This document shows, piece after piece, positions 35,995 to 44,543 of a DNA stretch of 64,000 nt. Under the pieces are notes generated by a model. The model did no database searches, was not told where the DNA came from, and saw only the letters and a list, made by a program, of their open reading frames with translations. The stretch is taken from positions 682,501 through 746,500 of the forward strand of contig NZ_CP040094.1 in NCBI RefSeq assembly GCF_013343235.1. The letters run 5' to 3'. Made by a program: the position numbers and the translations under genes. Every line of letters begins with the position of its first letter. The stretch's first letter is position 1. Origin of the DNA: Nostoc sp. TCL240-02. GTDB taxonomy: Bacteria > Cyanobacteriota > Cyanobacteriia > Cyanobacteriales > Nostocaceae.

Positions 35995-38124
35995 ATGAAA
36001 CGCCGCACGTTTTTACATAAAATTGGCTCAATACTCGCGGTATTGGGAGTAACGGAAGCTGAGTGGTTGACTTTAGGAAATCGCTATTATCAGGCTTTGG
36101 CACAACCCAACTCGCGCAAGTTGGCATTGTTAATAGGTATTAACCAATACTCCAAAATTCCAAACCTCAGTGGTTGTCTGACGGATGTAGAATTGCAAAG
36201 AGAACTTTTGATTAACCGCTTTGGTTTTCAAGGGTCAGATATTCTAACCTTAACTGAGGAACAAGCCAGCAGGGAATTCATTGAAGCGGCTTTTTTAGAT
36301 CATCTGGGCAAACAAGCTAAACCTGGTGATATAGTTTTTTTCCACTTTAGCGGTTATGGCACTCGTGTAAAATTGGAAAAATCGCCAGATACAATGCAAA
36401 ATGCTCTGGTGACAGCTAATGTAGCTCTTGACCTACAAGATGACAAAATAGTCAATCATATATTAGAAGAAACTCTACTGCTATTATTGCGATCGCTCCC
36501 TACAGACCGAGTAACAGCAGTATTGGATACTAGCTATGATGCTTCTAACACAGTAATAGGATTAAAAACTCGTGCCCTTCAGGAGTCGGCAACAAAGCTA
36601 GCAACAGAAGAACTCGACTTTCTCAAACAACTTAAAACTCAGAAGTTATCCAACACTCCGATTGTTTTAGCAGCTACCTCAGAACCAAAGCAGCCAGCAA
36701 GGGAAGGTCTTTTTTCTGGTTTTAGTGCTGGGTTATTTACCTACGCCTTGACGCAGTATTTGTGGGAATTCACGCCAGCCACCAAAATTCAAGTCGCCCT
36801 TTCCCACGTGGAAAATTCTCTATATAAATTAGGTAGTAAACAGCAACCAACGTTATTAAGTAGTCAGAAAAATCCAGATATAACGTCTCTACTGCCAGAC
36901 GGTATCATTGGTGCAGAAGGCGCGGTGAGTGATATTGAAGAAGACGGTAAAACCGTGCATCTGTGGTTAGCAGGATTACCCCCACAAGTGCTGCTATACT
37001 ACGGAGTGAATTCTAGATTTACACTACAGACAAAAGAGCAATTAGTATTGCGATCACGCACTGGATTAACAGCAAAAGCGCAAATTTCCAAAATTGAAGG
37101 TGCAAATCCCCTACAAATCGGGCAACTCGTCCAAGAAGCAGTCCGAGTTTTACCCCGAAATATTAATTTAACAATAGCTTTCGATACTGGATTGGAAAGA
37201 ATTGAGCGGGTAGACGCTACAAGTGCCTTTGCTGGATTTTCCCATGTATCTACCGTAGTTGCAGGAGAGAAACCAGCTGATTATGTATTTGCCAAGCTAC
37301 AGGAAACTCCGAGTCGTTATGGTCTATTTTCTCTTGGGGGCGAGCTAATTCCCAATACCAAGGGGGAAGTAGGAGAAGCAATAAAATTAACAGTGCAAAG
37401 GTTAGCGCCAAAATTATCAACCTTGCTAGCAGCCAAGTTATGGCGACTTACAGAAAATGGAGGTTCTTCTCGCTTGGCTCTCAAGGCAACCTTAGAAATA
37501 ATTAATAATATATCGCCTCGCGTCATCATGCAGCGCGAAACAGTGCGAACTTTCAAAACTGAAACTTCGATTAAAAAATCAGTACAGACGCGATTAATCG
37601 CGTCTCTCCCCACTCCCATTGTGCCTATCGGTAGTCGAATGCAATATCGAGTGGAAAACCAGAGCGATCGCCCAGTATATTTAATCTTGCTGGGATTAAA
37701 CAATAATCATACAGCAGTTGCCTTCTACTCTTGGAAAACTCCCCAAGAACCAAATACTACCGACATCAAGCCTATCCTCCAAGAAGTCGTCATCGCCCCA
37801 GGTGAAAGCCTCACCCTACCCCAAACTAATGCTGCTTCCCAATGGGTGATTTCAGGGCCAGCTTCTGAGTGCGAACAACAACTTATTTTTAGTCCTGTCC
37901 CCTTTAGCGAAACTCTAGCCGCCTTGAGTACTGCTAAGTATTCCACAGTCGAACAACGGACGATCGGACCATTGTTGAATCCCTTAGACGTTGCACAAGC
38001 CTTGCTGCAAGACTTGCATAACGCCAGCGCCCTCAAAACTGAGATGAACAGCACAGCAACCGACTCATATATCTGGGATGTGAATAATTGGGCAAGTCTT
38101 AGCTTTAGTTTTCAAGTTGTGTGA
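35995..38124 (+). CDS. caspase-like (peptidase C14) protein lacking catalytic His and Cys
   Basis: A 709-aa exported protein. A twin-arginine-like signal (KRRTFLHKIGSILAVLG) precedes the p20 caspase fold (about 40-280; LALLIGINQYSKIPNLSGCLTDV). The usual HYSGHG is HFSGYG (117-122, Tyr121 for the catalytic His), and the usual DSCHSG is DTSYDA (178-183, Ser180 for the catalytic Cys). So it is probably not a protease. The C-terminal part (about 500-709) is a predicted beta-rich domain (MQYRVENQSDRPVYLILLGLN). A palindromic repeat is embedded in frame at 37586. This Tyr-Ser variant is a known subgroup of cyanobacterial orthocaspases. Confidence 0.85.
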   Translation: MKRRTFLHKIGSILAVLGVTEAEWLTLGNRYYQALAQPNSRKLALLIGINQYSKIPNLSGCLTDVELQRELLINRFGFQGSDILTLTEEQASREFIEAAFLDHLGKQAKPGDIVFFHFSGYGTRVKLEKSPDTMQNALVTANVALDLQDDKIVNHILEETLLLLLRSLPTDRVTAVLDTSYDASNTVIGLKTRALQESATKLATEELDFLKQLKTQKLSNTPIVLAATSEPKQPAREGLFSGFSAGLFTYALTQYLWEFTPATKIQVALSHVENSLYKLGSKQQPTLLSSQKNPDITSLLPDGIIGAEGAVSDIEEDGKTVHLWLAGLPPQVLLYYGVNSRFTLQTKEQLVLRSRTGLTAKAQISKIEGANPLQIGQLVQEAVRVLPRNINLTIAFDTGLERIERVDATSAFAGFSHVSTVVAGEKPADYVFAKLQETPSRYGLFSLGGELIPNTKGEVGEAIKLTVQRLAPKLSTLLAAKLWRLTENGGSSRLALKATLEIINNISPRVIMQRETVRTFKTETSIKKSVQTRLIASLPTPIVPIGSRMQYRVENQSDRPVYLILLGLNNNHTAVAFYSWKTPQEPNTTDIKPILQEVVIAPGESLTLPQTNAASQWVISGPASECEQQLIFSPVPFSETLAALSTAKYSTVEQRTIGPLLNPLDVAQALLQDLHNASALKTEMNSTATDSYIWDVNNWASLSFSFQVV
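37586..37605. repeat. palindromic repeat inside the caspase-like gene
   Basis: A perfect 20-bp palindrome identical to the core of the intergenic one at 35878-35899. The downstream flank is also alike (CTCTCCCCACTCCC versus CTCTCAGCACTCCC). It encodes part of the run VQTRLIASLPTP. Confidence 0.85.
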
Positions 38125-38487
38125 CTTGGAAAATTTTTTATCGAAACAGAATTGATTCTGAATTCTAACCGAAAAAGCGGATAGTACAGCGTAAAGCCTT
38201 CTCGACAAGAGGCTTTACCAACTGTAGAGCAACTCTTACGAGCGTCTTTATTCTGGCTCTTGTTAGCAAAGTGGGGCGTAGCCCATTCTGACTTCTGAAT
38301 TCTTTTTAAAACCAGCATAAGCTAAAAGTTTTTATGACTTTAGTTATACTCCTATTGATTACGCTGAGTGTTAAAACTGAGTGTTTCACTCATAAAATAT
38401 CTCAACTGAATTCAGTCGCCAGCAGGATGAGACTTAGCACAATATTTTTTACACTAAAATTTATAAACAACCTGGAAACAACAGAGT
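38125..38487. repeat. repeat-bearing intergenic region before the DUF2382 genes
   Basis: About 360 bp. It contains a hairpin GTAAAGCC(N12)GGCTTTAC at about 38190-38219, and GGGCGTAGCCCATTCTGACT near 38273, related to the hairpin at 15816. The remaining AT-rich part should hold the promoter of 38488. No gene is seen. Confidence 0.55.
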
Positions 38488-39330
38488 ATGCCTCTTCATA
38501 AACTTGAACATTTTGATCCAAACTATCGAGAAACTTTTGGTGGAGACGACGTTAAATCACTGGTTCTTTATACTGAGGGAGGAGACAGAGTTGGCTCAGT
38601 CGCTGATGTTTTAGTTGATGATGATGGTCATTTCCGATATTTAGTTATTGACACAAGTGGAGATTTTTCTGGTAAAAAAATCTTACTACCAATTGGTCTT
38701 TCCCGGATTGATTATCCTGCAAAACGTGTCTATGTTGATGGGTTAAGCAAACAACAAGTAGAAGGTTTAGTTGAGTACAAAGAAGACACAATCTTTGATC
38801 ACAATTACGAAGAAAAGGTACGTAGTGGATTTCGTTCTTCAACTAGCGGTGTAACTTACGATCGCAATACATATAATTACCAGACAGAACCAGCTTTATA
38901 CGGACTGAATGAGCAATCTCATCAAACTTTCAAACTCTATGAAGAACGGTTGATTGCAAATAAACAGCGCATCAAAACCGGAGAAGTAACAGTTGGTAAA
39001 CACATTGAAACAGATACTGCAAGTGTTACAGTACCTATTCAAAAAGAACGAGTTGTAATTGAGCGAGTTGTGCCAACAGAAGCAGGAAGCGTTATAGATA
39101 CCAATGAACTTAAGTTTCAAGAAGGTGAAGTTGCACGCATAGAAGTGTACGAAGAAACGCCTGACATACGTAAAGAAGCCTTTGTGCGTGAAGAAGTGCG
39201 AGTCAAGAAAGTCGTAGAAAGGGATATAGTGGAAGCACAAGACACTATTCGTCGAGAAGAGTTAGATGTTGATACTGCGGGTAACTTACATGTGAATGAA
39301 CATGGCAGTACTACAGATGGTGCTATTTAA
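38488..39330 (+). CDS. PRC-barrel plus DUF2382 (YsnF/AvaK) stress protein, copy 1
   Basis: A 280-aa acidic, soluble protein. Residues about 1-90 form a PRC-barrel (VGSVADVLVDDDGHFRYLVID, KILLPIGLSRIDY). Residues about 148-270 form a DUF2382 domain (LYEERLIANKQRIKTGEVTV, VTVPIQKERVVIERV, EEVRVKKVVER). AvaK, with this domain, is an akinete marker in Anabaena, and YsnF is a general-stress protein in Bacillus; the biochemical role is unknown. It is the first of three related genes in a row and very similar to the second. Confidence 0.88.
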   Translation: MPLHKLEHFDPNYRETFGGDDVKSLVLYTEGGDRVGSVADVLVDDDGHFRYLVIDTSGDFSGKKILLPIGLSRIDYPAKRVYVDGLSKQQVEGLVEYKEDTIFDHNYEEKVRSGFRSSTSGVTYDRNTYNYQTEPALYGLNEQSHQTFKLYEERLIANKQRIKTGEVTVGKHIETDTASVTVPIQKERVVIERVVPTEAGSVIDTNELKFQEGEVARIEVYEETPDIRKEAFVREEVRVKKVVERDIVEAQDTIRREELDVDTAGNLHVNEHGSTTDGAI

Positions 39331-39726
39331 GGGGATTGAATTTTTTAAAAGTTGTAGAGACGCGGGATATTAGTGTAGCGGAGCATACCCCTATGGGGAC
39401 GCAAACTACGCGGTAGTGTTTTGTAGAGAAGCCCAGGTCAATTGTATTCTCTACACTATTTTAATTACAACCAAAATTCCTAACTTCTTAAATCTGTTTT
39501 GTGAAAATTTGTGGTGTTTATATCCCCAACTTTTTTAAAAAGTTGGGGATATAACTTTTAAATTATTATTCAATTAGGGCTGCTTTTATCTACCATCAAG
39601 AAAAAGTAACTATAACTTTTGGTTATTTAACTATTGAAATAATTCATTCGGCAGAAGGATGTAAACAAGTAAAAAAAATATCATAATTGCTATGAATTGA
39701 AAAAAAAATATTGAGGTTAAATAATA
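39331..39726. other. intergenic region between DUF2382 copies, with repeats
   Basis: About 400 bp holding a half-copy of the GAGACGCG palindrome at 39357, the imperfect repeat word CATACCCCTATGGGG at about 39384, and the strong hairpin described at 39519. No gene is seen. Confidence 0.5.
39519..39553. terminator. hairpin terminator between DUF2382 genes
   Basis: A 17-bp perfect inverted repeat (39519-39535 with 39537-39553) built around ATCCCCAACTTTTT; the central A/T pairs will open as loop. It is T-rich on both sides, so it can terminate in either direction. A related design with the CCCCGACTT core follows the gene at 57637. Confidence 0.75.
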
Positions 39727-40602
39727 ATGGTACTCTACAAATTAGAAGATTTTGAGCCTAACTATCGTGATGCGTTTGAAGGTCACAATATTACTGGACT
39801 TGGGGTTTATACACAAGGAACTGATGACAAGATTGGTACTGTCAACGATGTTTTAGTTGACGAAGAAGGTCATTTTCGCTATCTAGTTGTTGACTTAGGA
39901 TTCTGGATTTTTGGTAAAAAAGTATTACTACCAATTGGTCGTGCCCGTATCGACTATAACGTTGATCGCGTCTACACAATTGGCTTGACTAGAGAGCAAG
40001 CAGAAGATTTACCTGAGTTTAATGAGCGCCAAAGCCTTGATTACGACTATGAAGAACGGGTGCGTGGCGTATATCGCCAACCCACTGACTATACTGCTCC
40101 TGTAGATGCTTCCGCACCATTAGATTCTGTAGCCCCATTGGGTACAACACCCACTTACGCCCGTGATAATTATAGTTACGAACGTGAGCCTTCTTTATTT
40201 GGGTTAAATGAGCAAGATCATCAAACTCTGAGATTGTATGAAGAACGGCTGATTGCCAGCAAACATCGCCAAAAAACTGGAGAAGTATCCATTGGCAAGC
40301 GTATCGAGACTGAGACTGCACGGGTTGCAGTACCAGTAGAAAGAGAGCGAGTTGTGATTGAACGTGTAACTCCAGCAGATGCAGGTACTGCCGTTTCTGG
40401 ACGCGAAGCAGATTTCCGTGAAGGCGAAGTTGCTCGTCTAGAAATCCACGAAGAAACTCCTGATGTTCGTAAAGAAGCATTTTTGCGTGAAGAAGTCAGA
40501 GTTAGAAAGGTGGTCGATCAAGACACAGTAGAAACGCAAGAAACTGTGCGTCGTGAAGAGCTAGATGTGAATTCTAGTAATCTTCCCATCGAAGAACGCT
40601 AA
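39727..40602 (+). CDS. PRC-barrel plus DUF2382 (YsnF/AvaK) stress protein, copy 2
   Basis: A 291-aa paralogue of the preceding gene with the same layout: PRC-barrel about 1-90 (IGTVNDVLVDEEGHFRYLVVD, KKVLLPIGRARIDYN) and DUF2382 about 160-285 (LYEERLIASKHRQKTGEVSI). The linker is longer and rich in Ala, Pro and Thr (VDASAPLDSVAPLGTTPTYA). The two are closely alike over most of their length and so are probably a tandem duplication. Each has its own intergenic space, so separate control is possible. Confidence 0.88.
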   Translation: MVLYKLEDFEPNYRDAFEGHNITGLGVYTQGTDDKIGTVNDVLVDEEGHFRYLVVDLGFWIFGKKVLLPIGRARIDYNVDRVYTIGLTREQAEDLPEFNERQSLDYDYEERVRGVYRQPTDYTAPVDASAPLDSVAPLGTTPTYARDNYSYEREPSLFGLNEQDHQTLRLYEERLIASKHRQKTGEVSIGKRIETETARVAVPVERERVVIERVTPADAGTAVSGREADFREGEVARLEIHEETPDVRKEAFLREEVRVRKVVDQDTVETQETVRREELDVNSSNLPIEER

Positions 40603-40765
40603 CCAAATATAGTCATTAGTTAATAGTTAATAGCTAATGGCTAATAATTAATTCGACACAGTACAGGTAAAGCTGTTGAATTAGCTTTACCTGTGTTTCC
40701 AATAGCTTAGAATGAGAAATACATTTAATTTAGCTAAGTAAAAAGCAAAAAGCAGTTCATAAACT

Positions 40766-41686
40766 TTGCATATTATGAATAGCCAACCGATGACAAAAAA
40801 CATTGGACAGGCAAACGGTAATTCTGGCACTAACACCTCAATAGCAGATTTGAAAAAGAAGGTGAAGAATTTTGCTGTGTTCGATAACCAAGGTCAGCTA
40901 GTAGGAGTCGTTCATGATTTAATTGTGGATGCTAATAGGCGGTTAAACCTAGTGATATCAAACCAGGTTAATCAACAAACTCTAGAATATGGCGAGCAGT
41001 TAGCCGATAAACATCCTTCTTTATTTCGATTGCAGAGCCAGAGAATAAAAAAAATCGACAAGCCGACTAAATCTGTTTTCATAGACTTCAACAAATCAGA
41101 AATCGAGTATATGCCTGAATATTCAGAAGCAGAAAAACCCGGTGATGTCTACGAGGGCCTACGCCTAGGCAACTCAACGGAGCAATTGGTTAATAATCAA
41201 ACTAGAAGTAGTGCAGTTGAGCCAGTAAATTTAGAAGAGGTCAGCGAAGAACAGATTATTCGTCTATTAGAAGAACGACTAGTTGTTGAAAGCAGTAAGC
41301 GAAAAATTGGTGAGGTGATTGTTCGCAAAGTCATCGAAACCCAGATGATCCAAGTTCCTGTCCGGCGTGAAAAGCTGATTGTAGAACAAATTAGCCCAGA
41401 ACACAAACAACTTGCAGAAATTGATTTAGGTCAAGAAGAAATTGCTAATGTTGACTTTACCGGAGTAGAAAGACTCGAAGGTACATATTTTGAAAGCGGT
41501 TTAACAATAAGCGGCGAATTTAACTCGCCGAAAACTGCTAGTTTATTGTTGAATGCGATCGCAATAGAGCAAAATCACGGCTGCAATCGAGTGCGTGTTA
41601 CCATTGCTGTTGAAGATGAGTCACACAAGAATAAATACCAGGAGTGGTTTGATCGCTGTTCGAAAGATCAATCACCCAAGCCGTAA
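40766..41686 (+). CDS. diverged PRC-barrel/DUF2382 protein, copy 3
   Basis: A 306-aa protein. An N-terminal PRC-like segment (FAVFDNQGQLVGVVHDLIVDANRRLNLVIS, about 37-66) and a shortened DUF2382 (IRLLEERLVVESSKRKIGEVIVRKVIETQ, about 165-195) show relation to the two upstream genes. The C-terminal 70 residues (ISGEFNSPKTASLLLNAIAIEQNHGCNRVRVTIAVED) differ. The first methionine may instead be the one four codons in. The stretch YEGLRLGN is encoded by a dispersed repeat at 41142-41170. Confidence 0.8.
   Translation: MHIMNSQPMTKNIGQANGNSGTNTSIADLKKKVKNFAVFDNQGQLVGVVHDLIVDANRRLNLVISNQVNQQTLEYGEQLADKHPSLFRLQSQRIKKIDKPTKSVFIDFNKSEIEYMPEYSEAEKPGDVYEGLRLGNSTEQLVNNQTRSSAVEPVNLEEVSEEQIIRLLEERLVVESSKRKIGEVIVRKVIETQMIQVPVRREKLIVEQISPEHKQLAEIDLGQEEIANVDFTGVERLEGTYFESGLTISGEFNSPKTASLLLNAIAIEQNHGCNRVRVTIAVEDESHKNKYQEWFDRCSKDQSPKP
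41142..41170 (+). repeat. 29-bp dispersed repeat inside the third DUF2382 gene
   Basis: It matches the repeat inside the STAND gene (25201-25229, other strand) at 24 of 29 positions. It begins GTGATGTCTACGAGGGCC and ends CTACGCCTAGGC, and it falls in the linker between the PRC-like and DUF2382 parts. Confidence 0.65.
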
Positions 41687-41812
41687 AAATAAGTTTCTAG
41701 CAGATAAATTAGTAGGATGGGCATTGCTCATCCTATTTTTTTGCTGATTTAATCACTTCAGCCCAGAGAGTGTCAAAATACTAAGCAGTTGCCGTTCTTT
41801 TGGCTACTTGCA

Positions 41813-42736
41813 ATGAAATTTCGATTGAAGAGACTTTCACGGAAGAAACAACAGCATCTGATTTCACCTATTCAGATTCAAGTTCGAGACGGAAAATTTG
41901 AGATTATGGGTATGGGTGTATGGCATTCTTACTGGCGCGATCCCTACCATTTGCTGTTAACGATTCCCTGGGCTGGCTTTCTACTGCTGATTTGTACTTT
42001 CTATATAACTATCAATGCTCTATTTGCCCTAGCTTACTTGATAGGAGGAGATTGTATTGCCAACGCCCGGCCAGGCTCTTTTTTAGATGTTTTTTTCTTT
42101 AGCGTACAAACCCTAGCATCCATCGGCTATGGGGCAATGTATCCTAAAACAACTTACGCCAACATTATTGTCACCATTGAAGCAATGATTGGTGTGGTGG
42201 GAATCGCCGTGATGACGGGACTAGCCTTTGCTCGATTTTCCCGACCTACAGCTAGGGTGCTTTTTAGTCGTGTTGCTGTAATTACACCCCATGATGCAAT
42301 GCCGACTCTCATATTTCGCACCGCTAATCAGCGTCGCAATATGATTCTAGAGGCGCAGATGCGAGTCTACTTAATGCGCGACGAAATAACTCTAGAAGGG
42401 CAATTTATGCGTCGGTTCTACGATCTCAAACTATTAAGGAACCAAACACCTAGCTTCACCTTAAGCTGGTCAGTGATGCATGTCATTGATGAGTTTAGCC
42501 CTCTATATGGGATGACACCAGAATCCTTAATCCACACAAATACTATCCTGATTGTCTCTTTGAGTGGCATTGATGAAACGGTTGCACAGGTAGTCCATGC
42601 CCGTCATAGTTATGCTGCTAATGAAATTTTGTGGAATAATCAATTTGCTGATATCTTTTACCACACACCTGATGGACATCGCTACATTGATTACAACCGC
42701 TTTCACGATGTCTTACCTCTAGATGAAATGCTTTAG
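41813..42736 (+). CDS. inward-rectifier potassium channel (KirBac type)
   Basis: About 307 aa from ATG 41813 (a TTG eight codons upstream is less likely). It has a slide helix with WHSYWRDPYHLLLTIPW (37-53), TM1 (about 54-78), a pore helix and selectivity filter TLASIGYG (100-107), TM2 (about 116-140), then the cytoplasmic immunoglobulin-like Kir domain (about 150-300; ITLEGQFMRRFYDLKLLRNQTPSFTLSWSVMHVID). It forms a tetrameric K+ channel in the plasma or thylakoid membrane. It follows the DUF2382 genes after a 126-bp gap. Confidence 0.93.
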   Translation: MKFRLKRLSRKKQQHLISPIQIQVRDGKFEIMGMGVWHSYWRDPYHLLLTIPWAGFLLLICTFYITINALFALAYLIGGDCIANARPGSFLDVFFFSVQTLASIGYGAMYPKTTYANIIVTIEAMIGVVGIAVMTGLAFARFSRPTARVLFSRVAVITPHDAMPTLIFRTANQRRNMILEAQMRVYLMRDEITLEGQFMRRFYDLKLLRNQTPSFTLSWSVMHVIDEFSPLYGMTPESLIHTNTILIVSLSGIDETVAQVVHARHSYAANEILWNNQFADIFYHTPDGHRYIDYNRFHDVLPLDEML

Positions 42737-43050
42737 ATGCCTGAAACTTACTCGGAAGTCTGATTGTCTGAGGATTGTAATGCTTTAACGACGACTCGAC
42801 CATTTTCAACTACAGTGCAATTTTTAACCATACTTTTGCTGTGGTTAACTGGTACATCCTGACACTGGTTTTGGTGCGAAATATTTTGCTCCTGTTGTTG
42901 GTTGAGGACGACAACACAACAGGCGGAGGGGGAAAAGGACATATAAAGTATTTTGATCTCTATATCTATTATCGCCCTACTGATGATGTTTGGCTGAAAA
43001 ATTTGCTACCCATCTGCTTTGATTAAACCAATTCAATGTAGTTCCAACAA
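42737..43050. other. intergenic region between the channel gene and psbA, no firm gene
   Basis: About 310 bp. A reverse-strand frame of 64 codons (42942-42748) is present, but it lacks a ribosome site and recognisable features, so it is not called. Confidence 0.5.
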
Positions 43051-43082
43051 AAAAGCGCCCTCCATCACTGGAGGGCGCTTTT
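43051..43082 (-). terminator. rho-independent terminator of psbA
   Basis: A perfect 14-bp stem AAAAGCGCCCTCCA/TGGAGGGCGCTTTT has a 4-nt loop and, on the reverse strand, runs into TTTTTTGTT. It lies 31 bp past the psbA stop. This is the clearest terminator in the window. Confidence 0.92.
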
Positions 43083-43112
43083 TATTACTTTTTATTTAGC
43101 TAATCTTCGGAA

Positions 43113-44195
43113 TTAACCGTTGATAGCAGGAGCAGTCATTGCTACAGGAGTAATTTTACCAGCAGCTAAGTCTAGGGGGAAGTTGTGAGCGTTACGCTCG
43201 TGCATTACTTCCATACCCAAGTTAGCGCGGTTGATTACGTCTGCCCAGGTGCTGATAACGCGACCTTGGGAGTCAATGATTGATTGGTTGAAGTTGAAAC
43301 CGTTTAAGTTGAACGCCATCGTGCTGATACCCAAAGCAGTGAACCAGATACCGACGACAGGCCAAGCTGCGAGGAAGAAGTGCAGTGAACGGCTGTTGTT
43401 GAAAGAAGCGTATTGGAAGATCAAACGACCGAAGTAACCATGGGCTGCAACGATGTTGTAGGTTTCTTCTTCTTGACCGAATTTGTAACCATAGTTTTGA
43501 GATTCGGTTTCGGTGGTTTCACGCACCAAGGAAGAAGTTACCAGAGAACCGTGCATTGCAGAGAACAAGGAACCGCCGAATACACCAGCCACACCTAACA
43601 TGTGGAAGGGGTGCATCAAGATGTTATGTTCTGCTTGGAACACAATCATGAAGTTGAAGGTTCCAGAGATACCCAAAGGCATACCATCAGAGAAAGAGCC
43701 TTGACCGATGGGGTAGATCAAGAATACTGCGGTGGCAGAAGCCAAAGGTGCGCTGTAAGCTACGCAAATCCAAGGACGCATACCTAAGCGGTAAGAAAGT
43801 TCCCACTGACGACCTAGGTAGCAAGCGCAACCGATCAAGAAGTGGAAAACTACCAATTGGTAAGGACCACCGTTGTACAACCACTCATCTAAGGAAGCAG
43901 CTTCCCAGATTGGGTAGAAGTGCAAACCAATAGCGTTGGAGGAAGGAACAACTGCACCAGAGATGATGTTGTTTCCGTAGATCAAAGAACCTGCAACTGG
44001 CTCACGGATACCATCAATGTCTACTGGAGGTGCTGCGATGAAGGCAATTACGAAGCAAGCAGTAGCAGCTAGTAGGGTTGGGATCATCAGTACACCAAAC
44101 CAACCGACATATATACGGTTGTCAGTGCTGGTAATCCACTCGCAAAAGCGATCCCAAACGTTAGCGCCAGAGCGCCGTTGTAAGGTTGTGGTCAT
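43113..44195 (-). CDS. psbA: photosystem II D1 protein
   Basis: A 360-aa core reaction-centre subunit with five membrane helices that binds P680, pheophytin, QB and the Mn cluster. All key residues are present: Tyr161 (TyrZ), Asp170, Glu189, His190, and His332, Glu333 and Asp342 near the C-terminus. A 16-residue tail follows Ala344 and is removed by CtpA. Residue 130 is Gln, the standard (D1:1, low-light) form, not the Glu130 high-light form. The gene is monocistronic. Confidence 0.98.
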   Translation of the reverse strand: MTTTLQRRSGANVWDRFCEWITSTDNRIYVGWFGVLMIPTLLAATACFVIAFIAAPPVDIDGIREPVAGSLIYGNNIISGAVVPSSNAIGLHFYPIWEAASLDEWLYNGGPYQLVVFHFLIGCACYLGRQWELSYRLGMRPWICVAYSAPLASATAVFLIYPIGQGSFSDGMPLGISGTFNFMIVFQAEHNILMHPFHMLGVAGVFGGSLFSAMHGSLVTSSLVRETTETESQNYGYKFGQEEETYNIVAAHGYFGRLIFQYASFNNSRSLHFFLAAWPVVGIWFTALGISTMAFNLNGFNFNQSIIDSQGRVISTWADVINRANLGMEVMHERNAHNFPLDLAAGKITPVAMTAPAING

Positions 44196-44543
44196 TGTTT
44201 TATAAGTGCTATTTTTTGTTAAAAATGGAACAAGCAGATTTTGTTTTGCCTGTTGAATTACAGTCTACATGAAATTACTTGGACGCGATCTTTGGCTTAA
44301 TATTCTGTAATAGAATCCTTTAACAAGATCGTCGAAATGTAAAGTTTTTCTACTATTAATAATAGTGAGAAAAGTAAGCAATTAAAGCTTTTTAAGCCAT
44401 TACAACATTAAACTAGCTATAACTTTTAATGACGCGATCGCCAGTTTCTTCTCTTTACATTCTGTTACAAACAGCCAGGATAATCTGTAACGAAATAATA
44501 AGTTGTACATTGTCTTATGTCGCTGTTGATTGTTTGTAGAAAC
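44196..44543. other. psbA upstream region
   Basis: About 350 bp. On the reverse strand CTTTACA (about 44342-44336) is a possible -35 box, but I cannot assign a convincing -10 at proper spacing. The leader ends with an A/T-rich stretch before ATG. It also separates psbA from the MBOAT gene. No gene is seen. Confidence 0.5.

Noticed and set aside
42748..42942. Reverse-strand frame of 64 codons between the potassium channel gene and psbA
   Set aside because: No ribosome site, no recognisable domain, and it sits in a normal-sized intergenic gap. Not excluded, but not supportable.
43113..43933. Many forward frames overlapping psbA (43231-43437, 43413-43598, 43602-43787 and others)
   Set aside because: They are antisense shadows of the highly biased psbA codons.
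44336..44342. CTTTACA upstream of psbA as the -35 box of its promoter
   Set aside because: No acceptable -10 box at 16-18 bp was found, so the promoter was not called.
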